Source: Amycolatopsis eburnea (GTDB taxonomy: Bacteria > Actinomycetota > Actinomycetes > Mycobacteriales > Pseudonocardiaceae). Taken from it: DNA of 64,000 nucleotides. Made by a program: the position numbers and the translations under genes. Below the pieces are notes generated by a model. It was not told the origin of the DNA, ran no database searches, and worked only from the letters and a program-made list of their open reading frames with translations. The stretch's first letter is position 1. Every line of letters begins with the position of its first letter. The stretch lies in NCBI RefSeq assembly GCF_003937945.1, contig NZ_RSEC01000021.1, forward strand, positions 186,001 through 250,000, in the 5' to 3' direction. Shown here piece after piece: positions 63,230-64,000 of this stretch.

Positions 63230-64000
63230 GTGACGCACTGGCGCGCCGACGAGTGGGCGGAAGCGGTCCGGACCGGCATCCGCTCTCGCGGCCTTTCCCT
63301 GGACGAGGCCGCCCGCCGCATCGGCGTCCCGACGTCGACGTTGCGGAGCTGGATCGAGCACCGGCACGCGCCGAAGGTGACGGTGTTCGACCACTGGGCG
63401 CAGCTCGCCGAGGTCACCGGGCTCAGCGAGGCCGAGCTGCTGCGGGTCGCCGGGGTGCTGCCCGGCTCGCTCGCGTCGCCGGTCCACGTCGCGCAGGCGG
63501 CGAAGGCGCTGCGGGAGGGCATCGACCAGGCGGGGCAGTTCCTCCGGCAGGCGACGGCGCTCGTCTACTCCTCGCCCGGCACGCAGGTGGCCAACGCCAT
63601 CGCGGCGTCGCCGGTCGACTGGGAGATGCGGATCCGCTCGGCCACCCGCGGCGACGAGGTCCGCGTCACCTACCACCACTACGTCGGGGTCGTGCCGCCG
63701 CGGGACTTCCCGTTTTCCGAGGCCGAGGCACGGAGGATCCTCGAGCACGACGTCCTCGCCGAGCTGTGGCGGCCGCTCGGGCTCTACTGGCGGGTCGCCG
63801 AGGTGCACGACTGGCACGAGCCGCCGCGGCTGGTCATCCAGGTGCCCGAGCAGGAGGCGACGCGCCCGCCCGTGCCGTCGCCGGTGGTCGCCGCGCCGCC
63901 GGTCGTCGTGCTGTCGCCGATCTGGGGGTACGGCGAGCTGCTGGCGTCGCTGATCGCCGACGGCCTCGGGTTCGGCAACGTCGACTTCCGCTACTCCGGC
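63230..64000 (+). CDS. Xre-type HTH regulator, truncated by window edge
   Basis: An open frame of 257 codons running off the window. The N-terminal HTH (about 8-65) reads RSRGLSLDEAARRIGVPTSTLRSW. A middle domain (about 85-205) with FLRQATALVYSS, VTYHHYVGVVPP and WRVAEVHDWHEPP follows, then a Pro/Val linker and the start of another domain (VVVLSPIWGYGELLASLIADGLGFG) from about 226. I do not recognise the C-terminal part; the hydrophobic strand followed by a helix could open a nucleotide-binding fold. No ribosome-binding site precedes the GTG, so a leaderless mRNA is likely. Confidence 0.75.
   Translation, partial: MTHWRADEWAEAVRTGIRSRGLSLDEAARRIGVPTSTLRSWIEHRHAPKVTVFDHWAQLAEVTGLSEAELLRVAGVLPGSLASPVHVAQAAKALREGIDQAGQFLRQATALVYSSPGTQVANAIAASPVDWEMRIRSATRGDEVRVTYHHYVGVVPPRDFPFSEAEARRILEHDVLAELWRPLGLYWRVAEVHDWHEPPRLVIQVPEQEATRPPVPSPVVAAPPVVVLSPIWGYGELLASLIADGLGFGNVDFRYSG

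Overview
The window is about 64 kb of very GC-rich actinobacterial DNA (third codon positions almost always G or C, many GTG starts, long open frames on the non-coding strands). Gene content (complete mce operon, SepIVA, EspR-like regulator, HelD-like ATPase, Zn-ribbon L28 and L32) points to Mycobacteriales, most likely Pseudonocardiaceae. I suspect Amycolatopsis from the style of the intergenic palindromes, but that is recollection, not proof. No rRNA, tRNA, transposase, integrase or CRISPR array was seen.

Backbone: the conserved genes occur in the same relative order as in Mycobacterium tuberculosis (ung Rv2976c, DAK2 protein, recG, pyc, rsmD, coaD, then sepIVA Rv2927c, DUF177, rnc, mutM). 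Here they are ung (2.3 kb), rpmB, DAK2, recG (to 8 kb), pyc (13.8-17.2 kb), rsmD and coaD (44-45 kb), sepIVA-yceD-rpmF-rnc (46-48.5 kb) and mutM (50 kb). Accessory genes fill the gaps.

Region by region. 0-4 kb: GNAT, secreted alpha-galactosidase, hexapeptide-repeat protein, ung, hydrolase, rpmB. 4-10.3 kb: DAK2 kinase, recG-GNAT, divergent TetR/erythromycin-esterase pair. 10.3-13.7 kb: membrane-anchored caspase-like protein followed by a small subtilase-like protein. 13.8-19.1 kb: pyc coupled to an arginase-fold protein, then a GntR/membrane-protein operon with a perfect palindromic operator. 19.4-26 kb: PucR-type regulator, a four-gene operon of secreted Cys-pair proteins, a secreted RCC1-like propeller and another secreted protein. 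26-35.8 kb: ten-gene mce operon (yrbEA, yrbEB, mceA-F, two Mce-associated proteins). 36.3-43.8 kb: luciferase-like monooxygenase, a 1259-residue HTH-NTPase-TM-14xWD40 protein, HelD-like ATPase. 44-51 kb: backbone genes with a tandem-domain secreted ribonuclease and a PL6-like lyase inserted. 50.9-53.3 kb: EspR-like regulator, ImmA/IrrE metallopeptidase and a seven-TM protein, the best candidate for an undescribed signalling system. 53.4-58.2 kb: SMP-30/Lrp pair, PadR/HAAS pair, a frameshifted hydrolase and a stress protein. 58.8-63 kb: a glutamine-synthetase-like operon for polyamine or amine breakdown, matching M. tuberculosis Rv2860c-Rv2857c. The window ends inside an HTH regulator with a palindrome over its start.

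Three families of palindromic elements recur. One copy is translated in frame inside the caspase-like gene. Several sit between convergent genes, where they probably act as terminators; three lie between divergent genes, where a terminator role makes less sense. A few printed sequence lines did not agree by one or two bases with the reading frames near 27.1, 28.8 and 54.9 kb; frame-consistent coordinates are given there.
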